Assembly (NCBI GenBank): GCA_963598415.1
Contig: CAVBUH010000050.1
Location: forward strand, 1 to 64,000
Length of the DNA stretch: 64,000 nt
Origin: Colimorpha_A sp900556615
GTDB taxonomy: Bacteria; Bacillota; Clostridia; Oscillospirales; CAG-272
Direction of reading: 5' to 3'
The notes beneath the pieces were generated by a model, which ran no database searches, was not told where the DNA came from, and saw only the letters and a list, made by a program, of their open reading frames with translations. The position numbers and the translations under genes are program-made. Positions within the stretch are counted from its first letter, which is position 1. The number at the start of each line of letters is the position of its first letter. This document shows positions 53,776 to 62,010 of the stretch, piece after piece.

Positions 53776-54903
53776 TTACGAAATATCCTCTCCCGCAAGC
53801 GCCAGAAGACCGGCGCGAAGGGCTTTGGCGGCAATCGCCCTCTCCTCCGGCGTCCCTGATTCGAGACATGGACGCATTTCTCTGAAAAAAGCTCCTCTTA
53901 TTGTAGGATCATTTTCAAGAGCTTGTACGTCATAAAGGGGAAGAGTGCGGTCAATTATCTCTATGTAAAACAACCCCTGACCGACCGTCTCTTCAAGCTC
54001 CTTCGTATTGATCACAAGCTCCGGAGACACGTTCCCCGTCAGTATCAGCCGTAAAAGCGTATCGGAGCCAAGCTTTCCTTCCGAAACCGCATTTCTGATA
54101 CCCGTCAAAAGCTGTCCCGATTCCGAACAGCCTGATACATCGGCAAAGAGCACCTCATACCTTCGCTTTGAAAAACGCACGCCCGTCGCTTTCACCGAGG
54201 TAAGCCCGCGCTCCTTTGTAATTTCTGCATATATCGCTCCCTTGTGCCCCGTTTCTCCGAAGTCCCTTCCCTCAAGACATCCGCTGTAAGCATAAAAGGT
54301 GTTTCCCACCTTTTTTAATCCGTCGGAATTGTGAACATGCCCGAAAGCACAGTAATCAAAACCGCAGGCGGCAATATCCGATTGAGAGACGGGACAATAG
54401 ACGGAAAGAGGATTCCCGACATCGGCATGAGCGCATAGAATATTGATTCTTGACGAATCCTCAGGGCTTCTCCCCGCAAAAGGATTATAATCAAGGGTAC
54501 TTTTCACAAATGCATATCCGTATACGTCGGTATTGAGTTCGGGAAAAGAAAATTTATTCAGCGCCGTATCGGAAAAAACAAAAGCATTATCGGGGAATAC
54601 CGTTTTGGCATAAACGCTGTCCTGCGTATAGGGATCATGATTGCCGGGCGCTATCACGAAGCGGCAGGGAGCCGCCGCCGCAAGCTCTTTCACAAAATAG
54701 TCTGCCATATCCTTTGTCATAAAGCCGCTGTCGAAAAGATCTCCGGACATAAGCGCAATATCGATTTTATTTGTTTTTATATACATGATAAGCGAAGAAA
54801 AAGTTCCGCGCAGCTCTCTGCGGCGCACCTCTGATTTTCCCGCGTTTCCGCTTTTAAAAGGGCTGTCAAGATGAAGGTCGGCGCAGTGAAGAATTTTAAG
54901 CAT
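53776..54903 (-). CDS. SbcD/YhaO-like metallophosphoesterase
   Basis: 375 residues. Calcineurin-like motifs HCADLHLDSPF, MSGDLFDSG, APGNHDPY, CAHADVG and AFGHVHN are all present, as in SbcD/Mre11 relatives and YhaO. YhaO normally pairs with an SbcC/YhaN-type ATPase; none is present next to it here. GGAGG six bases upstream. Likely a DNA repair nuclease acting alone or with a distant partner. Confidence 0.9.
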   Translation of the reverse strand: MLKILHCADLHLDSPFKSGNAGKSEVRRRELRGTFSSLIMYIKTNKIDIALMSGDLFDSGFMTKDMADYFVKELAAAAPCRFVIAPGNHDPYTQDSVYAKTVFPDNAFVFSDTALNKFSFPELNTDVYGYAFVKSTLDYNPFAGRSPEDSSRINILCAHADVGNPLSVYCPVSQSDIAACGFDYCAFGHVHNSDGLKKVGNTFYAYSGCLEGRDFGETGHKGAIYAEITKERGLTSVKATGVRFSKRRYEVLFADVSGCSESGQLLTGIRNAVSEGKLGSDTLLRLILTGNVSPELVINTKELEETVGQGLFYIEIIDRTLPLYDVQALENDPTIRGAFFREMRPCLESGTPEERAIAAKALRAGLLALAGEDIS

Positions 54904-55241
54904 GGTTTTCCTCCGATGTGAGTGTATATGTTTCTATTATAGAATAAAATTGTTACTTTTTCAACCGTTTTTTATAATACTCTTTATTTTTTTTGAAAAT
55001 GTGTTATAATAAATACGGTCGCTGCCGTACAAAGCTCTGCTGCGCGTACGGCTCCAGCATTCAAACCGATTCAAAACGAAAGGAGAACGGCGATTTCGCT
55101 TTATATAGGGGGCAGAAACCGTCATTCGGTTTCCGCGATAAATGTCCCGTCCCCGAAAAAAACATCTGAAACCGATCCGAACTATCCGAGCAGCGCGGAA
55201 CGTTTCACTTAAGTTACAGTGCAAAGCCGCCGAAAATCATA
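54904..55241 (+). promoter_or_regulatory. Long leader of rbfA with an extended -10 promoter
   Basis: TGTTATAAT at 55002-55010 is an extended -10 element; the start would be near 55017, giving a leader of about 225 bases. The leader has GCCGTAC/GTACGGC and GAAACCG/CGGTTTC hairpins and a 35-codon basic frame (55142-55249) that overlaps the rbfA start but lacks a ribosome binding site. No known riboswitch is recognised. Confidence 0.45.
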
Positions 55242-55637
55242 ATGGCTAACTACAGAAAAGGACGTGTAGATGAGGAAATGCGCAAGGAGCTTTCCGACAT
55301 TCTCCGTACCGTGAAGGATCCCCGTGTAACCTCTGCGTTTGTAAGCATAACCGGAGTTGACTGCACGGCAGACCTCAAATTTGCAAAAATATATTACTCT
55401 GTAATGGGAGAGCGCCGTGAAGGAGATACAGGCAAAGGACTTGAAAACGCCTCCGGATATATCAGAACTCAGCTTGCCAAAAATCTCAATCTCAGAATTA
55501 CGCCGGAGCTTAAATTTATCGCCGACGATTCCATAAAACGCGGCGCTCATATCACCAATCTTCTCCGTAAAGTCGAAAAAGAACTCGACGACGTCGACAA
55601 AGCCGAAGAAGATAAAGACGGAACGGAGGACGAATGA
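55242..55637 (+). CDS. rbfA: Ribosome-binding factor A
   Basis: 131 residues. KH-fold protein with RVDEEMRKELSDILRTVKDPRV at the start and FIADDSIKRGAHITNLLRKVEKEL at the end, followed by an acidic tail. It assists 30S maturation and cold adaptation. infB, its usual neighbour, is not upstream here; the DHH gene follows with a four-base overlap, a common clostridial pairing. Confidence 0.95.
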   Translation: MANYRKGRVDEEMRKELSDILRTVKDPRVTSAFVSITGVDCTADLKFAKIYYSVMGERREGDTGKGLENASGYIRTQLAKNLNLRITPELKFIADDSIKRGAHITNLLRKVEKELDDVDKAEEDKDGTEDE

Positions 55638-56626
55638 TGCCGGCAAACAACATTACTCTTGAAGAAGCCGCAGACTTTTTTGTAAGCGGAGACTCCTTTC
55701 TAATTCTCTGTCACAAGCATCCCGACGGCGATACGCTCGGCTCGGCGCTCGCCCTTAAACGGGCACTTATTTATCTGGAAAAAAAAGCCGAGATTCTTTG
55801 TGCGGATCTGCCCTCGCCGAATAATGAATTTCTTTTTGACGGGGAAGATTTTCCCGCCTTTGATCCGGAGGATGAAAATGCCGTGCCGGTATCTGTTGAC
55901 GTCGCGTCAGAAGAGCTTCTGGGTGATCTTCAGTCAAATTTCGGCGGAAGAATCGCGCTTAAAATCGATCATCATGCGACAAGCGACGATTTTGCCGAAC
56001 GAAACTATACCGATCCCTCTGCCGCCGCCTGCGGAGAGATTATTTATGATCTTCTGAAGCTGCTTGGTGTTCCGCCGGACATATTCTCCGAGCCGCTCTA
56101 TGCGGCAATTTCCTCCGACACCGGAGGCTTTCGTTACTCCAATACCACTGCACATACCCACAGAATTGCAGCCGAGCTTCTTGAAGCGGGAGCCGACAAC
56201 GCTTTTATCGATCATATGCTCTATGAAAGCCGCACACAGTCGGAAATACGGGCGCTGACCGCCGCCTACGCGAGCATGAGATATTTTCTCGACGGAAAGG
56301 TTGCCGTCACCGTCATTACCAATGACGACAAAAAACGTCTTGACCTCCGTGAAGAGGATCTCGGTATACTGAGTTCAATAACCAGAGAAATAAGCGGAGT
56401 TGAAGTGGGAATCACCATAAAGCAAAGTAAATCCGACGCTTCAAAATACAAAATATCGGTAAGAAGCGAGCAAAGCTTCCCCGCCAATGCGCTGTGTGCT
56501 TTGTTCGGCGGAGGAGGACATTCCTGCGCCGCCGGAGCCGAAATTTCGGCGTCAAATCCCAAAATCGCCATCGCCACCGTTATAAAGCATCTCGCCGACA
56601 GCGACCACGGCGTTATAATCGTTTGA
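55634..56626 (+). CDS. nrnA: NrnA-type oligoribonuclease / pAp phosphatase (DHH family)
   Basis: 330 residues. DHH motifs CHKHPDGDTLGSALAL, VPVSVDVAS, KIDHHATSDDF, AISSDTGGFRYSNT and the DHHA1 end GGGGHSCAAGAEI. NrnA degrades short RNAs and 3'-phosphoadenosine 5'-phosphate. The ATG overlaps the rbfA stop by four bases with GGAGG just upstream, so it is coupled. Confidence 0.95.
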   Translation: MMPANNITLEEAADFFVSGDSFLILCHKHPDGDTLGSALALKRALIYLEKKAEILCADLPSPNNEFLFDGEDFPAFDPEDENAVPVSVDVASEELLGDLQSNFGGRIALKIDHHATSDDFAERNYTDPSAAACGEIIYDLLKLLGVPPDIFSEPLYAAISSDTGGFRYSNTTAHTHRIAAELLEAGADNAFIDHMLYESRTQSEIRALTAAYASMRYFLDGKVAVTVITNDDKKRLDLREEDLGILSSITREISGVEVGITIKQSKSDASKYKISVRSEQSFPANALCALFGGGGHSCAAGAEISASNPKIAIATVIKHLADSDHGVIIV

Positions 56627-56678
56627 CCGCCGAAATTTCACATAGAATCTTACATTGCCGATTGTAAAAGTCAGCAAA

Positions 56679-56851
56679 TTAAGGGAATTGCTGAATCAAT
56701 CTGCTATACAGATTTCCGAGATGATTTTTGAACGATAAGGCAAAATGCAGGATATGGTTAAGGCAGCCACAGCCGGTTCATGCCTTGCGCCTTGACGGCA
56801 TATCTGCTTGTCCGGTTTCCGTCTGCTCCACAAATTTGATCGGCGAATTCT
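56679..56851 (+). repeat. Family C left part joined to a family A fragment
   Basis: TTAAGGGAATTGCTGAATCAA, then GATTTCCGAGATGATTTTTG and ATATGGTTAAGGCAGCCACAG. At the internal TTAA it passes into a reverse family A unit that breaks off near the CACAAATTTGATCGGC segment. This is the same C/A junction seen in C1 and C2. Confidence 0.8.
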
Positions 56852-56862
56852 CCGATGAAAAC

Positions 56863-56996
56863 ACCTTACAAACGGGCAAAGCGAGTCCGCACACCGAGAG
56901 GGCACAGTAAAAATCTGTCATTTCGGACTTCGGTGATAAGCGTGCATAAACCTGCCGCAGTGTAACCGATTGTAAAACAAAGTTTTACAATCGCCT
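56863..56996 (+). repeat. Family F repeat, copy F1
   Basis: CAAAGCGAGTCCGCACACC, ATCTGTCATTTCGG, TAAGCGTGCATAAACCTGC and the final hairpin GATTGTAAAAC-aaa-GTTTTACAATC. The matching copy F2 is at 48764-49130 in reverse. The end hairpin could act as a weak terminator. Confidence 0.65.
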
Positions 56997-57025
56997 GAAA
57001 AAATCATACATACAAGGATAGAACT

Positions 57026-57742
57026 ATGAGCGAAAAAATCTATACCATACCCGTGAACGAGGCTTTTGAAGCCTGTGCCGAAGAGCATTCCCGCGGATGC
57101 CCTTTCTGCCGAATTTACAATAAGCTGGAAGCGAATGAGCTTGATCTGATTCTCGGCGCATCCATGATGGAACCTGATGTAAGAAAACAAACAAACGAGA
57201 AAAGCTTTTGCCCCGACCACTTCAATATGCTTCTTACAGAAAAAAATCGGCTCGGTCTTGCTTTGATTCTGGAATCTCACATGAATCAGCTCCGTGAAGA
57301 AGTGAACGACAAAGGTCTTGCAGCACTGGTAGGAAAAACCGGAAGCGCCGCCCCGAAACGCCTGAACCGTCTTGACGGAAGCTGCTATGTCTGTGACAGG
57401 ATAGAATATTCCTTCAGCCGGATGCTCTCAAACGCAGTGCTTCTTTGGACGGAAGACGATAGCTTTCGAGATAAGGTGCAGGCTCAGCCATATATCTGCC
57501 TGCCTCATTTCAGGATGTGGCTTGAAGCCGCGGAACGCGAGCTGAAACGCGGTTATCCTGATTTCTACAAGGCGGTATCAAGGCCGGTATACGCATATTT
57601 TGACGAGCTGCGCTCCGACATCTCCTGGTTCTGTAAAAAATTTGATTACCGCTATGACGCCGAACCGTGGGGCAACGCAAAGGATGCCGTCGAAAGAGCC
57701 GGTAAATTTCTCTGCGGAGATTTACACAAACCCGTAAGATAA
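57026..57742 (+). CDS. DUF6062-like protein with paired zinc-binding motifs
   Basis: 238 residues. Two similar C-x2-C ... C-x2-H sets: GCPFC with SFCPDHF in the first half and CYVC with YICLPHF in the second, suggesting an internal duplication and zinc binding. This uncharacterised family is common in Clostridia. There is an AAGGA-like site about ten bases upstream. Cytosolic; function unknown. Confidence 0.8.
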   Translation: MSEKIYTIPVNEAFEACAEEHSRGCPFCRIYNKLEANELDLILGASMMEPDVRKQTNEKSFCPDHFNMLLTEKNRLGLALILESHMNQLREEVNDKGLAALVGKTGSAAPKRLNRLDGSCYVCDRIEYSFSRMLSNAVLLWTEDDSFRDKVQAQPYICLPHFRMWLEAAERELKRGYPDFYKAVSRPVYAYFDELRSDISWFCKKFDYRYDAEPWGNAKDAVERAGKFLCGDLHKPVR

Positions 57743-57886
57743 AAATAAAAATACAAAAAAACACAACAACAAACTTCTGAAAAACCGATCCATCCGAAAA
57801 ATCAGCAGCAAATAAGGCAAGTTCTATTCAAATTCCTCCGTGAAGCACAAAATTCGTATCATTTTAAAAAATATCTTAAAAACCTA

Positions 57887-57915
57887 TTGCAAAATGATTT
57901 AATATCGGTTAAAAT
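57887..57915 (+). promoter_or_regulatory. Promoter for efp
   Basis: TTGCAA, 17 bases, TAAAAT, about 45 bases upstream of the efp start. Confidence 0.6.
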
Positions 57916-57963
57916 ATAGGATAGGTTAATAATTTTGTTTTGATATATTGGAGGAACACTTAT

Positions 57964-58521
57964 ATGGTAACAGCCGGTGATTTCAGAAACGGCCTGACTT
58001 TTGAAATGGATGGAAATGTAATGCAGGTAGTCGAATTCCAGCACGTTAAGCCGGGAAAAGGCGCTGCTTTTGTTCGCACAAAACTTAAAAACGTCATAAC
58101 AGGCGCCGTCATCGAAAAAACCTTCAGCCCCACCGACAAATTTGAAAACGCTTATGTCGAGCGCAAGGATATGGAATATCTTTACAATGACGGCGAGCTT
58201 TACTACTTCATGGATACCGAGACTTATGAGCAGATTCCCCTTGACGCCAACAAGCTCGGCGATAACTTCCGCTTTGTTAAGGAAAATATGATCTGCAAGA
58301 TCGTTTCCTTTAAGGGAAATGTTTTCTCTGTAGAGCCTCCTATGTTCGTTGAACTTGAAGTAACCGATACGGAGCCCGGATTTAAAGGAGATACCGCGAC
58401 CGGTACTACAAAGCCCGCAACACTTGAGACCGGAGCGGTTATCAGAGTGCCGCTCTTTATCGATATCGGCACGAGAATCCGTATTGACACCCGTACAGGC
58501 GAGTATATCGAGCGCGCTTAA
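57964..58521 (+). CDS. efp: Elongation factor P
   Basis: 185 residues, the standard length. The tip of domain I reads HVKPGKGAAFVRTKLKN with Lys at position 32, as in Firmicutes EF-P that carry an aminopentanol-type modification. Domains II and III end with GARIRIDTRTGEYIERA-type sequence (GTRIRIDTRTGEYIERA). It rescues ribosomes stalled at polyproline. GGAGG nine bases before ATG 57964 fixes the start. Confidence 0.97.
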   Translation: MVTAGDFRNGLTFEMDGNVMQVVEFQHVKPGKGAAFVRTKLKNVITGAVIEKTFSPTDKFENAYVERKDMEYLYNDGELYYFMDTETYEQIPLDANKLGDNFRFVKENMICKIVSFKGNVFSVEPPMFVELEVTDTEPGFKGDTATGTTKPATLETGAVIRVPLFIDIGTRIRIDTRTGEYIERA

Positions 58522-58579
58522 CCCCACAATCGCGCCACCATGCGATATCGTATGGTCTCGCGCATATAACAGTTCAAAA

Positions 58580-58620
58580 TTGCGCCGGTCTTGCTTATTC
58601 AGATTCGGCGCTTTTAAAAA
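58580..58620 (+). terminator. Weak terminator between efp and the acidic gene
   Basis: GCGCCG and CGGCGC form a short stem with TTTTAAAAAC behind it. Confidence 0.45.
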
Positions 58621-58655
58621 CAATTTTAGTAGTAAAATGAAGGGAAAATACCATT

Positions 58656-58997
58656 ATGAAGATCACAGAAAAAACCGCATATCTCAAGGGACTTCTTGAG
58701 GGACTTTCAATAGATGAAGCCAAACCGGAAGCAAAGCTTCTCAAAGCAATCATCGAAACGCTTGACGATATGGCGGCAGAGGTCGCCGAGCTTACGGCAG
58801 AAACCGAGCATCTTGAGGATTACCTGGATGAAATCGATTATGATCTCGGAAACCTTGAAGCGGATTATTACGAAGCATGGGACGACGAAGATGAGGATGA
58901 CGACTTCGACGACGAAGATTACTGCTACTGCGACGAATGCGACGAAGAAAATTGCACCGACTGCGAGCTTGCGGACGGCGAAAACGACGCGGAATAA
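58656..58997 (+). CDS. CD1247-type N-terminal domain protein with acidic Cys tail
   Basis: 113 residues. The first 65 residues (KITEKTAYLKGLLEGLSID...LLKAIIETLDDMAAEVAEL) form the helical CD1247 domain known from clostridial proteins. The tail is almost all Asp/Glu with four spaced cysteines (YCYCDECDEENCTDC), where relatives carry a proper zinc ribbon. GGGAAAA lies nine bases before the ATG. Function unknown; downstream of efp with a weak terminator between. Confidence 0.85.
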   Translation: MKITEKTAYLKGLLEGLSIDEAKPEAKLLKAIIETLDDMAAEVAELTAETEHLEDYLDEIDYDLGNLEADYYEAWDDEDEDDDFDDEDYCYCDECDEENCTDCELADGENDAE

Positions 58998-59023
58998 GTC
59001 CCGACAAACCTGAAGAACATAGA

Positions 59024-59060
59024 GGGGAAAGCTGTTTATCACAGCTTTCCCCGTCTTATT
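59024..59060 (+). terminator. Terminator of the acidic gene
   Basis: GGGGAAAGCTG pairs with CAGCTTTCCCC across a TTTATCA loop, followed by GTCTTATT. Confidence 0.7.
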
Positions 59061-59361
59061 GTATACACGGAATGCAATCAGACGATTTCAAACAAACGAG
59101 GGTTCTTCCATAATCGGCAAACGCAAATGCGGTAAAGACCGCGGAAAATCCGAATGAATAAACGACAAAAGCATTATGTATTTCCTTGCACCTGCCGGAA
59201 ATAACAGCTATATCAAGGCGAATAATATCAATTCGTAAAAAAAGCAGCAATACTTTTGTGACAAGCGAAACACTGCATGCAAACGAAAACGGCAATTACG
59301 TTCTTGCTTACATGCTAAGTACCCACTAAATAAATTCTCAACGCATCTTTCCGGCTGATTT
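59061..59361. other. Unexplained region
   Basis: Contains a minus-strand frame of 79 codons (59295-59056) with hydrophobic stretches (VTKVLLLFLRIDIIRLDIAVI) but no ribosome binding site. It may be a remnant of a membrane-protein gene; no firm call. Confidence 0.3.
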
Positions 59362-59396
59362 TTTGCCTTGTCGTTCAAAGAATCATCTTGGAAATC
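59362..59396 (-). repeat. Family C fragment fused to family D
   Basis: Minus strand AGATTTCCAAGATGATTCTTT then GAACGACAAGGCAAAA; the fragment stops exactly where the D element begins. Confidence 0.65.
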
Positions 59397-59397
59397 T

Positions 59398-59542
59398 GGG
59401 GCAGTCGGGTTTTGCGGATGAAATCCTAAATTTTGACCATTTAAATTCATAATAATCCAAAGAAAAATACAGTCAAAAACACCCGATTCGGCATTTTCCC
59501 GACCGGGAAAATGCCGGGCTTGTTGCTTAACGCAACAGCCCG
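59398..59542 (-). repeat. Family D repeat, second copy
   Basis: Reverse of the 22.4 kb copy: CGGGCTGTTGCGTTAAGCAAC at its start, CGGCATTTTCCC-GGTCGGG hairpin, and the ATGAATTTAAATGGTCAAAA segment. Confidence 0.85.
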
Positions 59543-59622
59543 ACTAATTCTCCGATAATGCAGATGTGACAGTAAAACCGGATTTGATAAATCCAATACC
59601 AAGAAATCAAAGCATGTATCCC

Positions 59623-59801
59623 TTAAGACAATACCGCTGAGTTCTGACGGTGCAGATACGCAGTCATATTTTTTCGTAAAACAATACAAATTGAGGAGGC
59701 GAGAGCCGACTTCTCTGCCGACGAAATTTGTGAAGTGTGAGAAACAGACAAACAGATATGCCGTCAAAGCGCAAGCCGTGACCCCGGCGGTATTGCCTTA
59801 A
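59623..59801 (+). repeat. Family A repeat, copy A15
   Basis: TTAAGACAATACCGCTGAGT to CCCGGCGGTATTGCCTTAA, full length, plus orientation, about 80 bases from the D element and abutting an IS30-like remnant. Confidence 0.88.
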
Positions 59802-59821
59802 TTCCAAATCGATGCAGAATA

Positions 59822-60043
59822 TTGTACTATACTCATCCGTATTCCTCTTATAAAAGGGTGACCAATGAAAAGCAGAGTTTACTTGTTCGCAGATTGGTCC
59901 TTAAAGGGAAATCCCTTGATTCCGTTACCGATGAACAAATTGCTTTTGTTGAACAATGGATTAACAATTTGCCACAGAAAATCTTCAGATACCGTTGCTC
60001 TGATTTTATTTTTAAAAGTGTCCTATTTGATATTGCAATTTAG
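59822..60043 (+). pseudogene. 3' remnant of an IS30-family transposase
   Basis: The frame YTHPYSSYKRVTNEKQ, LKGKSLDSVTDEQIAFVEQWINNLP, KIFRYRC is the C-terminal end of IS30-type transposases (consensus Y-A-H-P-Y-S-S-x-E-R-G-x-N-E-N). The last catalytic Glu is Lys here (YKR), and everything upstream is lost, replaced by a family A repeat. It is the only transposase trace in the window. Confidence 0.7.
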
Positions 60044-60079
60044 AGCGATATTTTTCGGTATTTCGATCGTTTTCTTCGG

Positions 60080-60108
60080 TTGACACACCGTAATTTATGT
60101 GATATAAT
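60080..60108 (+). promoter_or_regulatory. Consensus promoter for the TerB-ATPase operon
   Basis: TTGACA, 17 bases, TATAAT. The start point would be near 60115, just after the first in-frame ATG (60112), which therefore cannot be the start codon of this transcript. Confidence 0.8.
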
Positions 60109-60156
60109 TTTATGATAAGCAAAATAAAGCTCGGAGGGAGTGAATTTCGCTTCATC

Positions 60157-62010
60157 ATGAAAGATAACTTTAGAGATAAAATTGCCGATACAGATAATTT
60201 TTGGGACATCGAAGGTATGCTCCCCGAAAAGAAGCCTTCCCACCGTTTTTCTCACGACACCTCCACGGTAGAAATAAAACTCTCCGGTGAGGATGATACC
60301 GAGCGAGGACAGATAATTCCTCTCGATAACAGACATCCCGGCGGAACGTTCACCGCTTCCGAAAAACAGCAAGAAATCGCGCTTGCCGTGGCGAGAAAAG
60401 CGCTCAGGGACGCAGAGATAAAAATCAAAACCGTTTCGGCCGCCGCGTCACAAGACAAAAAAAGCGCTTATGAAGAATGGAAACGTACTGTCGAACAGGA
60501 AGAAAAAAGCGATCGTTTATTTTCCCGAGAAGAATACGAAAAAAGCCCTTTATATACCGATGAACCGCTCTTTGAATATTCATCTGAACATAACCCGCTT
60601 ATCAAAAAGATCACCATCAAAAAATGGCCTGCACGGTATACTTTTTACGAACGCTTTCGTGCGGACGCTTTAAAATATTATCAAAAAAATCCCGTTCCCT
60701 GTTCTCATGTCCCGTTTTTTTCCTATACGCCGCAATACTCCCAGCTTTCCGCCGGACAGCTTGAATACTACCTATATTGGAGAAGCTTGGTAAGAAACGG
60801 AAATTATCCTACCGCTGATTATGCCTATATTCTGCTCTATATCTACGAAATCATCAATCTTCCCGACGTTATTTCTCCCACCGAAGGAGCAAGGCAGCTC
60901 TGCCTTGTATGGCGGGAATACCGAAAAAAATATCCAAAGCTGGATAAAATCATACCGGAGTGGCTCTGCGATTACTGTCTCATCGGCAAAATTGATCCTC
61001 CGTCGGAGCTTTATCGGGATTTCATTGATCCTGCGGCGGGAAGCCTGTTTTTACGGGAATACTACGCCGGATATGATTCTTCTTCGCCTTCCCCCTATGC
61101 TTCCGCTCTTTTCGCCTGCGGTTCCGATTATAATTACAGAAGCAGCAAATTTATAACGTCGGAAAACCGTGAGCTTTTTGACAAACACATAAGAGGCGCA
61201 TTTATCTATGCCTTCGGCAAAGCAGAAAAAGAAAATCGGACAATATTCGCACCGGTCGGCAGAAGCTCCATGATGAGCGTCAGCATAACCAGAGACGCCT
61301 TTTCAGGAGCGGTATGCGCTTACAATGTGAAGCGGAGAATAGAGCTTGAGTACCTCTCCTGCTCAAGATCGGTTGAACTGCGATTTGCTGTCACCGATAT
61401 GATAAAATATGCAGAAAATAACGTCCGTTCCATGCTGGGCATACGAAGCCGGTTTCATACACCGAATCTCGCCATGCCATTGAGAAGAGCGGCTGACGAA
61501 TATTTTGCTTCTTTTAAGAAGAATATGAAAAAAGCGGACGCCGAGCCGCGCCCCGAATACGAGAAGCTATATGAGGCGAGTAAAAGTGAACTTTCCCTTG
61601 ATTATGCCAAGAGCCTTGAGGAAAAATCCTGGGAGACAACAAGCCTGTTGGTAAGCGATTCCGTTGATTGCGATGAAGCGAATATCCGGCAAGAGCTTTC
61701 CGCGGAAAGCAGGATAAATCCGGTGAATAAAATCTCAAATCATGTTTTTCCGCCGGAGAAGCCGCCACAGCCGTCCGGAGCTTCGGAAAACGAATTCATT
61801 AAAACTGCGCTTGAGGCGCTTATGAATCAGAATATGAACCGCTTTTCCGAAATTGCCAAAGGTCGGAATCTGCTTCCCGATACGCTCTGTGAAATCATTA
61901 ACGACACGCTTTATGATGAATTTGGAGATACCGTTGTGTATTCCGAGGGAAACCGATTTGAGATCATTTCCGATTATACGGAGGATATAAAAGAATGGAT
62001 GAAAAAATAA
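60157..62010 (+). CDS. TerB-N/TerB-C domain protein
   Basis: 617 residues. After a charged N-terminal region of about 150 residues comes a TerB-N domain (FRADALKYYQKNP, VPFFSYTPQYSQLSAGQLEYYLYWRS, YAYILLYIYEIINL). The end (EFIKTALEALMNQ, ETLCEIINDTLYDEFGDTVV-type NDTLYDEFGDTVV) fits TerB-C. Such proteins are known from tellurite-resistance-like and DNA-processing gene clusters. The promoter position favours ATG 60157 over 60112; GGAGGGAG is about 16-19 bases upstream, rather far. Overlaps the ATPase gene by 16 bases. Confidence 0.82.
   Translation: MKDNFRDKIADTDNFWDIEGMLPEKKPSHRFSHDTSTVEIKLSGEDDTERGQIIPLDNRHPGGTFTASEKQQEIALAVARKALRDAEIKIKTVSAAASQDKKSAYEEWKRTVEQEEKSDRLFSREEYEKSPLYTDEPLFEYSSEHNPLIKKITIKKWPARYTFYERFRADALKYYQKNPVPCSHVPFFSYTPQYSQLSAGQLEYYLYWRSLVRNGNYPTADYAYILLYIYEIINLPDVISPTEGARQLCLVWREYRKKYPKLDKIIPEWLCDYCLIGKIDPPSELYRDFIDPAAGSLFLREYYAGYDSSSPSPYASALFACGSDYNYRSSKFITSENRELFDKHIRGAFIYAFGKAEKENRTIFAPVGRSSMMSVSITRDAFSGAVCAYNVKRRIELEYLSCSRSVELRFAVTDMIKYAENNVRSMLGIRSRFHTPNLAMPLRRAADEYFASFKKNMKKADAEPRPEYEKLYEASKSELSLDYAKSLEEKSWETTSLLVSDSVDCDEANIRQELSAESRINPVNKISNHVFPPEKPPQPSGASENEFIKTALEALMNQNMNRFSEIAKGRNLLPDTLCEIINDTLYDEFGDTVVYSEGNRFEIISDYTEDIKEWMKK

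Noticed and set aside
57859..58623. A 254-codon minus-strand frame over efp
   Set aside because: Complementary shadow of efp with no start signal.
59056..59295. 79-codon minus-strand hydrophobic frame
   Set aside because: Overlaps the terminator of the acidic gene, no start signal; at best a relic.
317..59801. CRISPR-like pattern from many similar repeats
   Set aside because: Repeats are 75-345 bp, far apart, in both orientations and separated by genes; no regular spacer array or cas gene.
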